Source: Indolivaga alginatilytica (GTDB taxonomy: Bacteria; Bacteroidota; Bacteroidia; Bacteroidales; Dysgonomonadaceae). From it: 64,000 nucleotides of DNA. Below the pieces are notes generated by a model. That model saw nothing but the letters and a program-made list of their open reading frames with translations. It ran no database searches and was not told the DNA's origin. Location of the stretch: assembly GCF_003201355.1 (NCBI RefSeq), contig NZ_QICL01000021.1:1-64000 (forward strand), in the 5' to 3' direction. Both the position numbers and the translations under genes were made by a program. Below are positions 63,465 through 64,000 of the stretch, one piece after another (the first letter of the stretch is position 1; each line of letters opens with the position of its first letter).

Positions 63465-64000
63465 ATGATAACAATAATCTTAGCTCACCCTTGGCACGGT
63501 AGCTTCACAAAAGTGATTTTAGACACTATTACTAATAAATTAGATACAGATAATCGTCCATATCAAGTAATAGACCTGCATAAAGACAATTTCAATCCGG
63601 TATTAACAGAGTCTGAATTGGCTTTATATTCAAAAGGCGGGTATTCGGATCCTTTGGTGGGAAAATACCAAACTATGCTCAAAAATAGTGAAGAGATTGT
63701 ATTTATGTATCCAATATGGTGGATGAATATGCCGGCTATTTTAAAAGGATTTTTCGATAAAGTACTTCTTTATGGCTTTGCATTCAACTATGAAAATGGA
63801 TGGAACCCACTTCTTAAAATAGAAAAATCTACTGTAATAACTACTTCTGAGCAATCTACAGATAGTTTTGCAGAATCAGGAGATCCCGTAAATGATATCA
63901 ATAAAAACTGCCTGTATTCTATAGGTATAAATAATACTACTTGGTTCAATTGCGATCATATCACATCGGGAAGCGACGAACACAGACAAGCATTTTTAGA
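63465..64000 (+). CDS. NAD(P)H-dependent oxidoreductase, flavodoxin fold (3' end outside window)
   Basis: An open frame starting at the ATG at 63465 and still open at the window end, 178 codons. It begins MITIILAHPWHGSFTK, the flavodoxin-like first strand and phosphate loop. YPIWWMNMPAILKGFFDKV (about 86-104) is the family signature of the NQO1/MdaB/KefF-type quinone reductases, and GFAFNYENG follows. It would reduce quinones or similar acceptors with NAD(P)H and FMN or FAD. Family length is about 180-200 aa, so only a few residues are missing. Confidence 0.88.
   Translation, partial: MITIILAHPWHGSFTKVILDTITNKLDTDNRPYQVIDLHKDNFNPVLTESELALYSKGGYSDPLVGKYQTMLKNSEEIVFMYPIWWMNMPAILKGFFDKVLLYGFAFNYENGWNPLLKIEKSTVITTSEQSTDSFAESGDPVNDINKNCLYSIGINNTTWFNCDHITSGSDEHRQAFL

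Overview
The window is one contiguous stretch of an AT-rich chromosome from a member of the Bacteroidota, most likely order Bacteroidales. The signs are PorZ of the type IX secretion system, the lipoprotein TamL, a 'GG-leader' peptide gene next to a pseudo-radical-SAM/SPASM gene, the neighbour order mnmG-apt-uvrC-dtd-mazG-deoC, and several promoters with the Bacteroides-type -7 box TAnnTTTG. A Dysgonomonas-like source is a guess from composition and gene style. No rRNA, tRNA, CRISPR array, transposase or prophage gene was seen.

Layout. 406-2491 (+): a YihY-type membrane protein and a class I glutamine amidotransferase, ending in a bidirectional terminator. 2548-20543 (- strand, about 18 kb, tightly packed): a Wzx/Wzy polysaccharide locus read as ugd, wza, wzz, rfbA, rfbC, rfbD, rfbB, wzx, wzy, GT2, GT2, a broken gene, GT2, a TupA-like ATP-grasp protein, GT4, a uronate epimerase and a GarR-like dehydrogenase. 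It can supply dTDP-rhamnose, UDP-GlcA and probably UDP-GalA, but has no visible initiating sugar-phosphate transferase, BY-kinase or UpxY regulator. 20747-25677 (+): porZ and tamL, envelope and secretion genes. 25900-28488 (+): a three-gene peptide cassette made of a polypeptide-GalNAc-transferase-like enzyme, a GG-leader precursor, and a SPASM protein that has lost its radical-SAM cysteines. 28667-38227 (+): guaB, two paralogous GT39-like membrane glycosyltransferases flanking cysS and an AlkD-like gene, and an M16 protease. 38491-45191: a small outer-membrane barrel (+), then a - strand group of WbqC, a pseudo-signal-peptidase, lepB, dapB, a 1.1 kb AT-rich gap and cutC. 45515-55112 (+): mnmG, apt, uvrC, a DUF308 protein, dtd, mazG-like and deoC, interrupted by an XRE regulator (-) and a 1.6 kb repeat patchwork. 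55183-64000: a small membrane protein and a polyprenyl synthase (-), then polA, a YqaA-like protein, a GT-C membrane protein, a radical SAM protein, a LURP-one-like protein and a flavodoxin-fold oxidoreductase cut by the window end.

The most interesting points are: (1) the candidate glycosylated-peptide cassette at 25.9-28.5 kb; (2) two inverted near-perfect parS-like sites between mnmG and apt; (3) a signal-peptidase paralogue with both catalytic residues replaced, next to intact lepB; (4) a D-aminoacyl-tRNA deacylase whose invariant Gly-Pro motif reads Gly-Leu; and (5) several families of structured intergenic repeats, including two ~0.4-0.5 kb multi-hairpin elements and a dispersed AAGGTCTCAGACCTT motif with a conserved flank.
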